A stretch of 64,000 nt of DNA from Paenibacillus sp. FSL R5-0766 (GCF_037971845.1 NZ_CP150227.1:4092001-4156000); one strand, 5' to 3'. Shown: positions 44,550-53,886, numbered from the stretch's first letter. Program-made: numbers and translations. The notes: generated from the letters alone by a model not told the origin.

Positions 44550-46184
44550 TTATTGCTTGTTTTCTTTGTAGGCTTTGTACGTGTCATTTGCCAGCTTCAG
44601 ATAATTAGATAATCCTTGGCTATCCAGCTCTTTGGCAAACGTATCGAATTCAGACAAGTCCCGCTCACCCAAGATAAATTTAAGTGTATTTTGATCCGAA
44701 TAATCTTTCAGTGGTGTACTCAGAAGTGTCACCCGTTCACGGTCCTCTGAAGAGTAAGGAATTGGTGGTTCTGCCGGGATCACTTCCTTGGTATCCTTCA
44801 TGTCTTGTTGGAATTTCAACTCTTCTTCACTAAACATCGATTGCAGCAGATCTGTCGTACCACCGTAGGCAAATACTCCACCAGAGAAACCAAAGTCAAT
44901 ACGCAGATCCTTCGTGCCTTTAGGATTCAAGCCATTGTAGTTCACTTCTTCTACCAATTTACGTTTTCCGCCCTCTTTGGTAAATGTTTCGCCTTCAACG
45001 CCCCATTTGGCAAACTCTTGACCCTCATCACTGTAGTATAACCAATCCACAAATTGCATAATGGCTTTGAAGTTTTCGCTTTTTTGAATTTTTCCGGATA
45101 TCATAACACCGTTTTCAAGTCTGGAGCCAGACATTAATTGCCCTTTTGGCCCACCAGGAACTGTAATCTTCGCAACAGAGTATTTGCCTTCTCCCAGCGT
45201 TTTGTTCATATCATTTCGGTGCAGCACCACCGTTTGGGAATTACCGTTAATCATGAATGATTTGCCGGATACAAATTTCTGTACAGCCTGATCATCATCC
45301 TGTGTGAAACTTTCTTTGTCCAGCAATCCTTCGGATACCAACTTGTTAAAGTACGTTAGCATTTCCTTATACTCCGGCGTAGTAGCCGTATATACAAATT
45401 CATCCTGATCTTCCTTATACGTCAATCCGTTACCAAAACCCCATCCAGCCTTGGTACCAAAGCCGGTAGCCGCAATACCTAATGTGCTATTAAATTGGAA
45501 TCGGTCCGAGAACGGAACGGAATCCGGGTACAGCTCTTTGAGTTTCTTTGCAGCGTCATACAGTTCATCCCATGTGGTTGGGATAGCAATGTTATTTTCT
45601 TCAAAAACATCTGTTCTTACGATTAATGTATAATCTGGCCATACTTCTTCATGCAGACCCGGGAGTACATAATACTTGCCATCTTCCTGTCGAAGTCCTT
45701 CGATTTCTTCTTCCAATCCCCATTTTTCCACTTTATCCTTGAAGTTGGGCATCAAATCAATATAATCACTAACGGGCAGAATCGCACCGGAAGATACAAA
45801 TGCAGACTCTTCACCAGGGTACGTTTTAGGAATAACCAGTGGTGCATCACCAGAACTGATTAGAAGAGATCTCTTCTGAGAATAGTCACTCATAGGAACA
45901 ATCGTTGGCTCAAGTGTAACACCAGTCATTTCAGTCATCTTTTCGAAAAGCAACCAGTCTTTTTTGTACGGATAGGTGGGTTGATCACTATACAGTATCG
46001 ATAGATTAAACGGCTCAGTCGCCTTGAATGTATCCCCGACATTGTACGTCTCCATCGCTGCCTTGGTTTGAACTTCTGTGACGTCACCTCCAGCTCCATT
46101 ACCGCTGCTACATGCTGCCAGAACAACGGTCATCATTGATGCCAACACCATTTTACCAACAAACTTACGTGGCTTTTGATTCAT
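44550..46184 (-). CDS. Sugar ABC transporter substrate-binding lipoprotein
   Basis: Large family-1-type binding protein of the Lpl/YtcQ kind (544 aa). Signal with lipobox VVLAACSSGNG (Cys at residue 25), then alternating alpha/beta lobes (YPGEESAFVSSGAILPVSDYIDLMP, FVSGKSFMINGNSQ). Substrate is not deducible; relatives take up oligosaccharides or pectin fragments. Preceded by a 176-bp repeat inside the operon that separates it from the permeases. GGGGGA 8 nt before the ATG. Confidence 0.92.
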   Translation of the reverse strand: MNQKPRKFVGKMVLASMMTVVLAACSSGNGAGGDVTEVQTKAAMETYNVGDTFKATEPFNLSILYSDQPTYPYKKDWLLFEKMTEMTGVTLEPTIVPMSDYSQKRSLLISSGDAPLVIPKTYPGEESAFVSSGAILPVSDYIDLMPNFKDKVEKWGLEEEIEGLRQEDGKYYVLPGLHEEVWPDYTLIVRTDVFEENNIAIPTTWDELYDAAKKLKELYPDSVPFSDRFQFNSTLGIAATGFGTKAGWGFGNGLTYKEDQDEFVYTATTPEYKEMLTYFNKLVSEGLLDKESFTQDDDQAVQKFVSGKSFMINGNSQTVVLHRNDMNKTLGEGKYSVAKITVPGGPKGQLMSGSRLENGVMISGKIQKSENFKAIMQFVDWLYYSDEGQEFAKWGVEGETFTKEGGKRKLVEEVNYNGLNPKGTKDLRIDFGFSGGVFAYGGTTDLLQSMFSEEELKFQQDMKDTKEVIPAEPPIPYSSEDRERVTLLSTPLKDYSDQNTLKFILGERDLSEFDTFAKELDSQGLSNYLKLANDTYKAYKENKQ

Positions 46185-46224
46185 TTAGGTTATCCCCCTG
46201 AATTTGGTTTGGTATTCTATACAA

Positions 46225-46400
46225 ATTGAACTAAAGAATATTTACACTGCACACTCCGATGACAGAACAACCTTCCGATCGCTGTTATCCCCAGATTTTT
46301 TGATTCCTTTTATAAAGGGGAAATCCGGGAATAAAGACGAACGCGCTGCTTCTTCAGGTCCTTTCTGTCCTCTCCGTTTTGTGTAAATGTTTAGTTCAAT
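46225..46400. repeat. Dispersed repeat with inverted ends, copy 2
   Basis: 176 bp. The ends ATTGAACTAAA and ATTTACAC recur in inverted form at the far side (GTGTAAAT and TTTAGTTCAAT). A 50-nt block (46252-46301) is identical to copy 1 near thyA. Internal complementary segments (ATCCCCAG; CCGGGAAT) allow a long imperfect fold. It lies within an otherwise continuous operon, 41 bp from the next start codon. Confidence 0.85.
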
Positions 46401-46418
46401 TTATATAGCTTCTACGTA

Positions 46419-47291
46419 TTACTGTTTAACAGACCCTAACATGATACCGGTTACAAAGTATCTTTGGACAAATGGATAGATGGTGAGTATCGGCAAGATG
46501 GTTAATACCATCGTTACAGACTTAATATTGGCAGCAATCTGTGTCAGGTTATCAGCTGAGGTTGCACCGGCAGATGCCCCGCTTGTCGCTCCTGCAATCA
46601 TATTGCGCAAATAAATGGTGACCGGGAACAGTTCTTTTTTGTCCAGATACAGAAAGGCTGGGAACCAGGAATTCCAATGACCTACTGCGTAGAATAGCAC
46701 CATGGTTGCCATAACTGCTTTACTAAGCGGCAATATAATGCGTAACAAGATCCCGTAGGTGTTCAAACCGTCAATGGAGGCAGCTTCCTCCAGTTCTTCA
46801 GGCATATTTTCAAAAAATGATTTCATGATCAGCATGTTGTATATGCTAATTGCGCCAGGAACAACAAGTGCCCACATGGTGTTGTTGAACCCAAGGGAAT
46901 TAATCAACACATAGTTTGGAATCAATCCACCACTGAAGAACATCGTGAATACGGCGAACATCGTCAGAAACTTGCGACCCATCAACCTCTTTTTGGACAG
47001 GGCATAGGCGAAAATAGTCGTCATAAACATGGAGATTAATGTACCTACTACAGTATAGATAATCGTATTTTTATAATTCGTCCAGAACATGCTGTCACGT
47101 GAGATAGTCTTATATGTCTCCACATTGAATCCTCTTGGGAACAGACTAACCTTGCCTGAATTAATATAGGACTCACTACTGAAGGATTGTGCCACGACAT
47201 TTAAGAATGGATAGAGCGTTATAAATACCACAAACAGCAGAAAGATAACGTTAAATACTTTAAATACCTTATAAGATCTGGATTCCTGCAT
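46419..47291 (-). CDS. Sugar ABC transporter permease (LplC/YtcP-like)
   Basis: 290 aa with six predicted membrane segments and the EAA loop EELEEAASIDGLNTYGILLRIILPLS typical of the ATPase-contacting helix. Starts 12 bp after the first permease. Together they form the channel; the ATPase is absent and probably shared (MsmX-type), as in other Bacillales importers. Confidence 0.92.
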   Translation of the reverse strand: MQESRSYKVFKVFNVIFLLFVVFITLYPFLNVVAQSFSSESYINSGKVSLFPRGFNVETYKTISRDSMFWTNYKNTIIYTVVGTLISMFMTTIFAYALSKKRLMGRKFLTMFAVFTMFFSGGLIPNYVLINSLGFNNTMWALVVPGAISIYNMLIMKSFFENMPEELEEAASIDGLNTYGILLRIILPLSKAVMATMVLFYAVGHWNSWFPAFLYLDKKELFPVTIYLRNMIAGATSGASAGATSADNLTQIAANIKSVTMVLTILPILTIYPFVQRYFVTGIMLGSVKQ

Positions 47292-47303
47292 GATGCTCCT
47301 CCT

Positions 47304-48266
47304 TTACCATAAGCTTCTTTGTGTCAGTCTGCGTGAGATGGCATTTACGGAGAACACCAGAATCAGACCGATCAGCGATTCGAACAAGCCAATTGCGGTA
47401 GCATAACTGAAGTTACTGGATTCCAGTCCAACCCGATACAGGTAAGTGGAGATCACATCAGATGTTTCGTAGATAAGCGGATTGTACAAGAGTAAGATTT
47501 TTTCAAACCCAACTGCCAGGAAATTACCCATGTTCAAAATCAATAACGTCACAATCGTTGGCAAGATCCCTGGTAACGTTACATGAATCGTTTGCTTCCA
47601 CCGATTGGCACCATCGATACGCGCAGCTTCATACAAAGAATCATCAATGGTTGTCAGTGCAGCCAGATACAGAATCGCTCCCCAACCCATACCCTGCCAT
47701 ACCTCGGAAGTGATATAGATTGTTCTGAACCACTCAGCCCGCTGCATAAAAGGAATATTGTCTCCGGTGAAGAAAGCCACCAGTCCATTAATGGAACCAT
47801 TCACTGCTGTCAGCTGCAGGATCATACCCGCAACGATAACGATAGACAGAAAATGAGGCAGATATGACGCGGTCTGTACAAACTTCTTGAATCGTTTACT
47901 TTTCACTTCGTTAAGCATCAAGGCAAAAATGATTGGAACCGGGAATGTAAAGAGTAACGCAAGTCCGCCTAACATCAGCGTATTACCGAATACTCTCCAG
48001 AAGGTAGGGTCCTCAATGAACATTTTGAAGTACCTTAATCCAACCCAAGTTTCTCCAAATATACTTCCCCCGGGAACAAAACGTCTGAACGCAATCACAT
48101 TACCAATCATAGGTCCATATTTGAAAATAAGGAGATAAATGATGGGAAGGATTAATAGTGAATACAGCTGCCAGTCTTTGCGAAACAAGGTTGCTGCCGT
48201 TCGTAATCTGCTCTCTTTACGTAAAGATGTCATGGTTAACGTTGTTTTAGCGGTTTCCGACTCCAT
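47304..48266 (-). CDS. Sugar ABC transporter permease (LplB/YteP-like)
   Basis: 320 aa, six membrane segments, EAA loop SLYEAARIDGANRWKQTIHVTLPGILP. A cytoplasmic N-terminal tail of about 35 residues precedes the first helix. First gene of the importer operon; upstream lies a cre-like site and a 550-bp AT-rich gap. Confidence 0.92.
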   Translation of the reverse strand: MESETAKTTLTMTSLRKESRLRTAATLFRKDWQLYSLLILPIIYLLIFKYGPMIGNVIAFRRFVPGGSIFGETWVGLRYFKMFIEDPTFWRVFGNTLMLGGLALLFTFPVPIIFALMLNEVKSKRFKKFVQTASYLPHFLSIVIVAGMILQLTAVNGSINGLVAFFTGDNIPFMQRAEWFRTIYITSEVWQGMGWGAILYLAALTTIDDSLYEAARIDGANRWKQTIHVTLPGILPTIVTLLILNMGNFLAVGFEKILLLYNPLIYETSDVISTYLYRVGLESSNFSYATAIGLFESLIGLILVFSVNAISRRLTQRSLW

Positions 48267-48394
48267 GTGTTTTCACTCCGATCCAGGACTTGATAAGTAA
48301 GAGTAATTCATGTACAAACTCCATCGTTTCTCCTCTTGTAGAAGACAACAACTCCTTTAACTTCACCCCCACTACCAAATAGATAATTGCTGAA

Positions 48395-48408
48395 TGTAAG
48401 CGATATCA
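48395..48408. promoter_or_regulatory. cre-like catabolite control site
   Basis: TGTAAGCGATATCA differs from the CcpA consensus TGWAARCGYTWWCW at one position. It is about 130 bp upstream of the importer operon and overlaps a TTGATA motif that could be a -35 element. Confidence 0.6.
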
Positions 48409-48512
48409 ATTTGATGTATTATGTAGAATCACACAATCCAAGGTGCTTCACATCATTCATTAGCACTTACTAAGTGGTGTGATCTCCAAATCAAAACAAG
48501 CTTTTTCAAAAT

Positions 48513-48526
48513 ATTAAGCGCTTACA
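48513..48526. promoter_or_regulatory. Second, weaker cre-like site
   Basis: ATTAAGCGCTTACA matches 12 of 14 positions of the same consensus. Nearby, 48617-48628 is the perfect palindrome CATACTAGTATG, a candidate regulator site. The rest of the gap between the importer and the HAD gene terminator is AT-rich without further features. Confidence 0.35.
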
Positions 48527-48726
48527 ATCAATCGAAAATAATTAGCAATAACTCCCTGCTTCCATTTAATGATGTAAGTCAAAAAGAAATTGCTTTAGGA
48601 CAATCTAAATACTAGTCATACTAGTATGTTAGTTATATTTTAATCCAGCTTCCCCCTAATTTCAATAACTTTTAGCAAAATAAATGGAGATCTCTTTTAA
48701 CAAGGTAATTTAGTCAACAAGCTCAA

Positions 48727-48786
48727 ATAAAAAAACATTGGAAACTTCAAGAACGACATTATCGTTCATTGAAGCTTCCAATGTTT
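48727..48786 (-). terminator. Long terminator after the HAD gene
   Basis: A nested stem AAACATTGGAA, CTTCAA, GAACGA pairing with the complements, about 23 bp in all, followed by TTTTTTTATTT on the minus strand. Confidence 0.85.
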
Positions 48787-48821
48787 CAGGGTGCTGAGGA
48801 AAGATGTTATAGCTGATCTGC

Positions 48822-49622
48822 TTAGAAATTAGCTATAAGCTGATTTAATTCCGATAAATGCGTTATTTCATGGTCTGGCGCATACGTTTCATTGTTGGTC
48901 TTATGCTCACGGTTAATCCATACGGATTGGATGCCAGATGATAAAGCACCACGAATATCAGTCGTTAACTTGTCTCCAACCATCATGCTCTCTTCGGGTT
49001 TAACACCCAGTTTACTCAAAGCATGTTCAAATATCGACGGATCTGGTTTTCCTTTTCCGAAGTTACCCGAGATAATAATCTCATCAAAGAAAGGAGTCAA
49101 TTCAGGTACACCATCCAACTTTTCTTGTTGCAAAGCAGGACAACCGTTTGTTAACAATAACAGTTTGTACTTTCCTTGTAACTGACGCAAGGTATCCATC
49201 GTTTCTTCGTATACATGAGGTCTGGATCTCCGTTCTACTCCAAACTGCGCAGCAAGTTGTTCAGCAAGATCTTCCCGATCTATACCCAACTTCAACAAGC
49301 CACGACGCCAGGATTCTTTACGGTATACTGGAGCAAGCTGCTCCAACTGACGGAACTCAGGTTGATCCCCACCAGTAAAGTTAGCCCAAAGGCCTTCAAA
49401 CGGATTGATTCCAATCATTTTGGTAAAAGGAAAGGTTTCATATGATTCATACAGCCCACGTGCCTCATTACGAACAGCTTCTTCAAGTTCTTCTGGTTTG
49501 ACCCCAGTCTCTTGCGCTGCGATTAGACAAGTCTCATGAAAAGCTTCTCGAACACTACGCTCATCCCATAATAAAGTATCATCCAGGTCGAACAAAATCG
49601 CTTTTAACGCCATTCCGATCAT
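48822..49622 (-). CDS. HAD-superfamily hydrolase (IA, YsaA-like)
   Basis: 266 aa. Motif I ILFDLDDTLLWDE, motif II LLLLTNGCPALQ, motif III/IV GKGKPDPSIFEH and MMVGDKLTTDIRGA. Phosphatase for a small metabolite; substrate unknown. Start uncertain: an ATG three codons downstream is also possible. Upstream is a small membrane-protein gene (20 bp). Confidence 0.85.
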   Translation of the reverse strand: MIGMALKAILFDLDDTLLWDERSVREAFHETCLIAAQETGVKPEELEEAVRNEARGLYESYETFPFTKMIGINPFEGLWANFTGGDQPEFRQLEQLAPVYRKESWRRGLLKLGIDREDLAEQLAAQFGVERRSRPHVYEETMDTLRQLQGKYKLLLLTNGCPALQQEKLDGVPELTPFFDEIIISGNFGKGKPDPSIFEHALSKLGVKPEESMMVGDKLTTDIRGALSSGIQSVWINREHKTNNETYAPDHEITHLSELNQLIANF

Positions 49623-49641
49623 CTACCCCTTTATGCAATAA

Positions 49642-50151
49642 TTACTTTTCGACGGTTTCCACGGTGATCTGGTGTGCTTTTGCAAATTTCAGCAAACGTT
49701 CTGCAATCGCATCTGTATCGTAACGGTTCAATAACTTGGTAAACACCCATCTTTTCCCGCGACTGTTATGTTCGATAACAACTGTACCTGGTTCAATTCT
49801 GAATTTGACGATATCGTCAACCCCAATTGAACGTTCACGATTACCCTTCGTCGTTATAATCCGATTACTGCTAATCTTGATGTATGGACGGCGAAGCATG
49901 AAGATGACTGCCAAAAATACGTAAAGCAGCATGGTCACCCAGTCCCAAGTTGTCATTGGAGCTTGCACAAGGAATGTGCTCATAAACAGATACAAAAAGG
50001 CGAGACCGATCAAAAATATTGGGAACAACAAGCTGCGTCCCTTAAAGACTTCTTCACCTGGTGTACCTGTGATTGGTTGACCACTTTTTTTGCGTTGCTG
50101 ATTTAACTGCTTGGAATTTTTCTTAACCGTTCTCTCGAACGAACGCGACAT
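49642..50151 (-). CDS. Two-helix membrane protein, unknown
   Basis: 169 aa: basic N-terminus (MSRSFERTVKKNSKQLNQQRKKSG), two hydrophobic helices (LLFPIFLIGLAFLYLFMSTFLV; WVTMLLYVFLAVIFML) then a cytoplasmic beta-rich domain (YIKISSNRIITTKGNRERSIGVDDIVKFRI). Start ATG 6 nt after AAGGGGGA; the longer frame is poor. No family recognised; the C-terminal part could be PH-like. Confidence 0.7.
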   Translation of the reverse strand: MSRSFERTVKKNSKQLNQQRKKSGQPITGTPGEEVFKGRSLLFPIFLIGLAFLYLFMSTFLVQAPMTTWDWVTMLLYVFLAVIFMLRRPYIKISSNRIITTKGNRERSIGVDDIVKFRIEPGTVVIEHNSRGKRWVFTKLLNRYDTDAIAERLLKFAKAHQITVETVEK

Positions 50152-50276
50152 GAGAATCCCCCTTATGTGTCTTTGTATCGGCTTACATAACTGTAAACCA
50201 ACATTTCCCCCTATAAATTGCACACTCAAAATAACAGGAAGAAACCTAAATATCATAATGATATCATTAGGTTTCG

Positions 50277-50486
50277 TTAGTGTTTGAGTTTGCCTTGGTG
50301 GCCTTTGTCATTCTCCTCATCAACAATCTCAATGGTATCCAGTTGTTGTCTGAAATTACTGCGAATATTGCTCAAATAAATCTCTCTTAGCTCGGCACGT
50401 TCAGCAAGTTCTTCCTCCGACAATCCAGTGGACTTTTGCTTACGAGCCAATTCGTTAATGCGTGCTACCAGACTATCTATATCCAA
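50277..50486 (-). CDS. DUF896/YnzC-family small protein
   Basis: 69 aa. MDIDSLVARINELARKQKST followed by LSEEELAERAELREIYLSNIRSNFRQQLDTIEIVDEE is the DUF896 signature. The start is the TTG with GGAGGGG 5-6 nt upstream. In B. subtilis ynzC belongs to the lexA-linked SOS operon with yneA, as here. Confidence 0.85.
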   Translation of the reverse strand: MDIDSLVARINELARKQKSTGLSEEELAERAELREIYLSNIRSNFRQQLDTIEIVDEENDKGHQGKLKH

Positions 50487-50581
50487 GCTTGTCCCCTCCA
50501 AAAATACAAAGTCATATTAACTTTGCCATTATAAAGGCTACTTGTCAAGCTGACACGCGCTAACACTCATTGATGTGCATT

Positions 50582-50959
50582 TTATTCTGCAAATTGCGGT
50601 AGAGCTAGTACTTGTCCCACTTGGATGGAAGTTGTATGAAGTTGATTCACTTTCTTAATTGCTTCTATATAAATACGTGTATCCATATTCGTCGGTTTAT
50701 GTTCCAAAGAAATACTCCATAATGTTTCCCCTTGTGAAACAGCTATCTTTCCTCCAGGCAGAACATCATTCTCATTGCCGGCAAATACAGTTAAAACGGT
50801 GCTGCATCCAATAAATATAATCATAGAGGTAATGGCTACCTTTAACATCCATGAAGAAATCTTGAAACGCGCTAAAACCTTCTTGTAGTTCCCTATGTTA
50901 GACTTCACCAGTTCCGAATTCATCGGTTCATAAATGCTTTGATAAGTAGAATATCTCAT
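50582..50959 (-). CDS. YneA-like SOS cell-division suppressor
   Basis: 125 aa: cytoplasmic N-terminus, one membrane helix (SWMLKVAITSMIIFIGCSTV) and an external LysM domain (AVSQGETLWSISLEHKP ... VNQLHTTSIQVGQVLALP). This is the layout of B. subtilis YneA, which delays division after DNA damage. Divergent from lexA with a LexA box within its promoter; slightly longer N-terminus than YneA. Confidence 0.8.
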   Translation of the reverse strand: MRYSTYQSIYEPMNSELVKSNIGNYKKVLARFKISSWMLKVAITSMIIFIGCSTVLTVFAGNENDVLPGGKIAVSQGETLWSISLEHKPTNMDTRIYIEAIKKVNQLHTTSIQVGQVLALPQFAE

Positions 50960-51001
50960 TAAATACCCGCCTCCAAACGTTTGTTCCTATCTGTTGAAAT
51001 C

Positions 51002-51030
51002 AATATAACACGAACACTTGTTTTGTTCAA
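51002..51030 (-). promoter_or_regulatory. SOS promoter of the yneA-like gene
   Basis: Minus strand TTGAAC, 17-bp spacer, TATATT, with an extended -10 TG. The spacer contains an imperfect LexA box (CGAACACTTGTTTT on the plus strand). Confidence 0.75.
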
Positions 51031-51039
51031 TAGATTTTT

Positions 51040-51053
51040 AGAACAATTGTTCG
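51040..51053. promoter_or_regulatory. LexA box between the divergent SOS genes
   Basis: AGAACAATTGTTCG (complement CGAACAATTGTTCT) fits the Bacillus SOS consensus CGAAC-N4-GTTC. It lies just upstream of the yneA-like -35 element. Confidence 0.85.
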
Positions 51054-51200
51054 CTTATTTTTCGAAGGGAGATATATCATATATGAAGTTCTTTTGCAAA
51101 GCATTTGCACATTTGCAGTATTATGCTCTGGATTTTGGACAGATGCTGTTCTAAAAGTTAAAAAACACTGATTTAATGCTATTTTATTTAGAACTTATGT

Positions 51201-51229
51201 TTGTACGAACGGAGGTTCTATGTTATAAT
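51201..51229 (+). promoter_or_regulatory. lexA promoter with LexA box in the spacer
   Basis: TTGTAC, 17-bp spacer, perfect TATAAT (TG-extended). The perfect SOS box CGAACGGAGGTTCT occupies 51206-51219, and a near-perfect one (AGAACTTATGTTTG) lies at 51190-51203. Confidence 0.9.
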
Positions 51230-51264
51230 TTTCCCAAACGTTACTAAAATGGGGTTGATACGGT

Positions 51265-51891
51265 ATGTCGAAGATATCCAGCAGGCAGCAGGCTATTCTG
51301 GAGTTTATACGAAATGAAGTCCGGTTGAAGGGGTATCCTCCTTCCGTACGGGAAATTGGTGAAGCGGTTGGACTAGCTTCCAGCTCAACAGTACATGGAC
51401 ATTTGGATCGTTTGGAGAAAAAAGGTTTGATCCGACGCGACCCTACCAAGCCAAGAGCCATTGAGCTTTTGAGCCAGGAAGAATCTGAGCATTCTCATCA
51501 ATTTGCTCATAGCGTTGCACGTATTCCTGTCGTTGGTAAAGTTACAGCCGGGGTTCCAATCACTGCAACCGAGAACATTGAAGACTACTTCCCTCTTCCT
51601 ACACATTATGTAGGCGAACAAAAAGTGTTTATGCTTTCAGTAGTCGGAGATAGTATGGTGGAAGCTGGAATCGTTAATGGAGATTACGTTATTGTCCGTC
51701 AACAGCAAACTGCTGATAACGGTGATATCGTCGTTGCAATGACTGAAGACGATGAAGCTACAGTGAAAACGTTCTATAAAGAGAAAGATCATATTCGCCT
51801 TCAACCGGAGAATGCGACCTTCGAACCTTTACGTTTGAAACATGTTAGTATTCTGGGTAAAGTCATTGGCCTTTTCCGAGATATTCATTAA
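51265..51891 (+). CDS. lexA: SOS repressor LexA
   Basis: 208 aa. N-terminal winged helix ([32 protein letters not shown]); cleavage site in KVTAGVPI; catalytic Ser in [11 protein letters not shown] and Lys in EATVKTFYK. Represses DNA-damage genes and is cleaved with RecA. Self-regulated by boxes in its promoter. Confidence 0.98.
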   Translation: MSKISSRQQAILEFIRNEVRLKGYPPSVREIGEAVGLASSSTVHGHLDRLEKKGLIRRDPTKPRAIELLSQEESEHSHQFAHSVARIPVVGKVTAGVPITATENIEDYFPLPTHYVGEQKVFMLSVVGDSMVEAGIVNGDYVIVRQQQTADNGDIVVAMTEDDEATVKTFYKEKDHIRLQPENATFEPLRLKHVSILGKVIGLFRDIH

Positions 51892-51931
51892 TATTTAACT
51901 TGAGTAACAAACTAGATGTAATGAAATACGA

Positions 51932-51969
51932 AAGAGGTTGTCCTGATCAACAGGACAACCTCTTTTTTT
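51932..51969 (+). terminator. Terminator after lexA
   Basis: AAGAGGTTGTCCTG/CAGGACAACCTCTT followed by seven Ts. On the other strand it also follows the ALDH gene. Confidence 0.93.
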
Positions 51970-51988
51970 CATGTTTTTTTGCGGCCAA

Positions 51989-53290
51989 TTATTCACTGCG
52001 TTTCAGAACACTCTTGTGATGCGAGAACACATCAAAGCTCTGTTGTCCGTGATATGAGCCCATACCGCTCTCTCCTACACCACCAAACGGGAGATAGTGT
52101 GAAGTCATATGAGAAAGTGTGTCATTAATACATCCCCCACCGAAGGATACTTGATTCAGAACCTGATCCTGCAGTTGCTCATCCTGTGTGAAGAGATATA
52201 GCGCCAATGGTTTTGGCCGGCGAACAATCTCATCCAGCATAGGATTCAGGTCACTGTACGTAAATACAGGAAGAATCGGACCGAAGATTTCTTCTTGCAT
52301 GACAGCCGATTCCCAGTTCACATCCCCAAGTACAGTTGGCTCAATCAGCAACTGCTCACACACAGACCGTCCACCTATCAGCGTTTTCCCATCTGTAAGG
52401 AACTTCGACAACCGATCAAAGTTACGCGCGTTAACAATATGCGGAAAATCAGCGTTCTGTAACACATCATCCCCAAATTTATCTTTGATCTCTGCGCCAA
52501 TCAGATTGATCAATTCGTCATGAACTTGTTCATGTACAAGCAAATAATCCGGAGCAACGCATGTTTGCCCCGCATTCAGGAATTTACCACGAACAATACG
52601 TTGGGCCACCAGCTTCAGATCTGCATCACTATGGACAATAGCAGGACTCTTACCACCCAACTCAAGAGTTACAGGAGTCAAGTGCTCCGCAGCTGCCTTC
52701 ATAACAATGCGACCAACACCTGTGCTGCCTGTGAAGAAAATATAATCAAACTTCTCTTTCAACAATGCTGTGCTAGCCTCAACTTCGCCTTCCATAACCG
52801 CAATATACTCCTGAGGGAAGATCTCCTGAATCAGATCATACGTCAGACGAGATACGGCTGGTGTTAATTCAGAAGGCTTGATAACTGCACAGTTACCGGC
52901 TGCAATTGCTCCAATCAGTGGACCAAAGGCCAGTTGGAAAGGATAGTTCCAAGGTGCAATAATAAGAGCCACTCCGTATGGTTCAGGGTAAATGGTACTC
53001 ACCCCATCCGGCATAGCCGAATTGGTTGGGACTTGTTTTGGTGCAGCCCATTCCTGCAGGTGTTCTAATGCAAAATCCAGTTCACCCAGAACAACGCGAA
53101 TCTCGGAACCGTAAGCTTCCGCCTCAGATTTGTTCAGATCCGCCCGAAGTGCGTCTTGAATCCGTTGCTGAAACTTTTCAATTCCCTTTCTAAGCTGTTG
53201 AAGCGCATTAATCCGATACTCGATTTTTTTAGTTTGTCCTGTATAAAAAAATGTACGTTGTTCTGTCACAAGTTGTTTTGCCTGATCCAT
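51989..53290 (-). CDS. Aldehyde dehydrogenase (YwdH-like)
   Basis: Class 3-type NAD(P)-dependent aldehyde dehydrogenase, 433 aa. APWNYPFQLAFGPLIGAIAAGNCAVIKPSE, FFTGSTGVGRIVMKAA, the general base in ELGGKSPAIV and catalytic Cys in NAGQTCVAPDYLLV are present. Likely oxidises fatty or aromatic aldehydes; relatives sit beside tolerance genes. Monocistronic, GGAGAT 7 nt before the ATG. Confidence 0.92.
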   Translation of the reverse strand: MDQAKQLVTEQRTFFYTGQTKKIEYRINALQQLRKGIEKFQQRIQDALRADLNKSEAEAYGSEIRVVLGELDFALEHLQEWAAPKQVPTNSAMPDGVSTIYPEPYGVALIIAPWNYPFQLAFGPLIGAIAAGNCAVIKPSELTPAVSRLTYDLIQEIFPQEYIAVMEGEVEASTALLKEKFDYIFFTGSTGVGRIVMKAAAEHLTPVTLELGGKSPAIVHSDADLKLVAQRIVRGKFLNAGQTCVAPDYLLVHEQVHDELINLIGAEIKDKFGDDVLQNADFPHIVNARNFDRLSKFLTDGKTLIGGRSVCEQLLIEPTVLGDVNWESAVMQEEIFGPILPVFTYSDLNPMLDEIVRRPKPLALYLFTQDEQLQDQVLNQVSFGGGCINDTLSHMTSHYLPFGGVGESGMGSYHGQQSFDVFSHHKSVLKRSE

Positions 53291-53429
53291 ATTAACATCT
53301 CCAATTAATTATTAAAAATTTAATTGTTCAAAATTCAATTAAAGTATACCTCTTCTATATGAAACTTTCAACATACAAATGAAACATCCATTTGTATGTA
53401 TTTGAACGATGGTTGGAATTTTGAAAGAG

Positions 53430-53735
53430 TGAAAGCTAGTATTCCTTTCTATTCGTGGCTATCAAGTTGCCTTATGAGGGTGCTATGTAAGTCTTTCATT
53501 CTATAGACAGTATCAGCTTACTGCGATAGTAGGTGAGTTCTGGCTTTAAACTCAACAGTCTCATGGAAAACATCTATTATCGTAGCAGGTATTCTAATAT
53601 CTGAGTAAAAGGATGAATGCCTAAGGAGAAATGACTGAATGTTCAGCCGTTGCCTGATAAGAACAACTGAGATGCCTAAAGACAAGGTGCCGCAAGAAGT
53701 TAGAAGTTCGCGACCATCTAGGACAGACTGACTGA
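53430..53735 (+). ncRNA. Structured RNA-like stretch, possible HEARO/omega RNA
   Basis: About 300 bp with no plausible gene. Paired elements visible on the plus strand: CTGCGATAGTAG with CTATTATCGTAGCAG; GAGTT with AACTC inside; GTCT with AGAC; GTTC and GAAC around AGCCGTTGCCTGATAA. The conserved-looking core GTTGCCTGATAAG, CTGAGATGCCTAAAG and GGTGCCGCAAG recalls HEARO/omega RNAs of IscB elements from memory. No IscB/HNH gene follows. Orientation is inferred from the motif. Confidence 0.45.
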
Positions 53736-53886
53736 TACAATGACCTTTATTAAGGTTTATGAGAGGCTATCCCCTTCTAGTTGCGACTCCACATGTATTA
53801 GCTTTTCCTTATCCACTCATTTACATAGAAAAATATACCTTGGTCTGATAGACTATATGCAGAATACATATATTGGAGGAATCATC

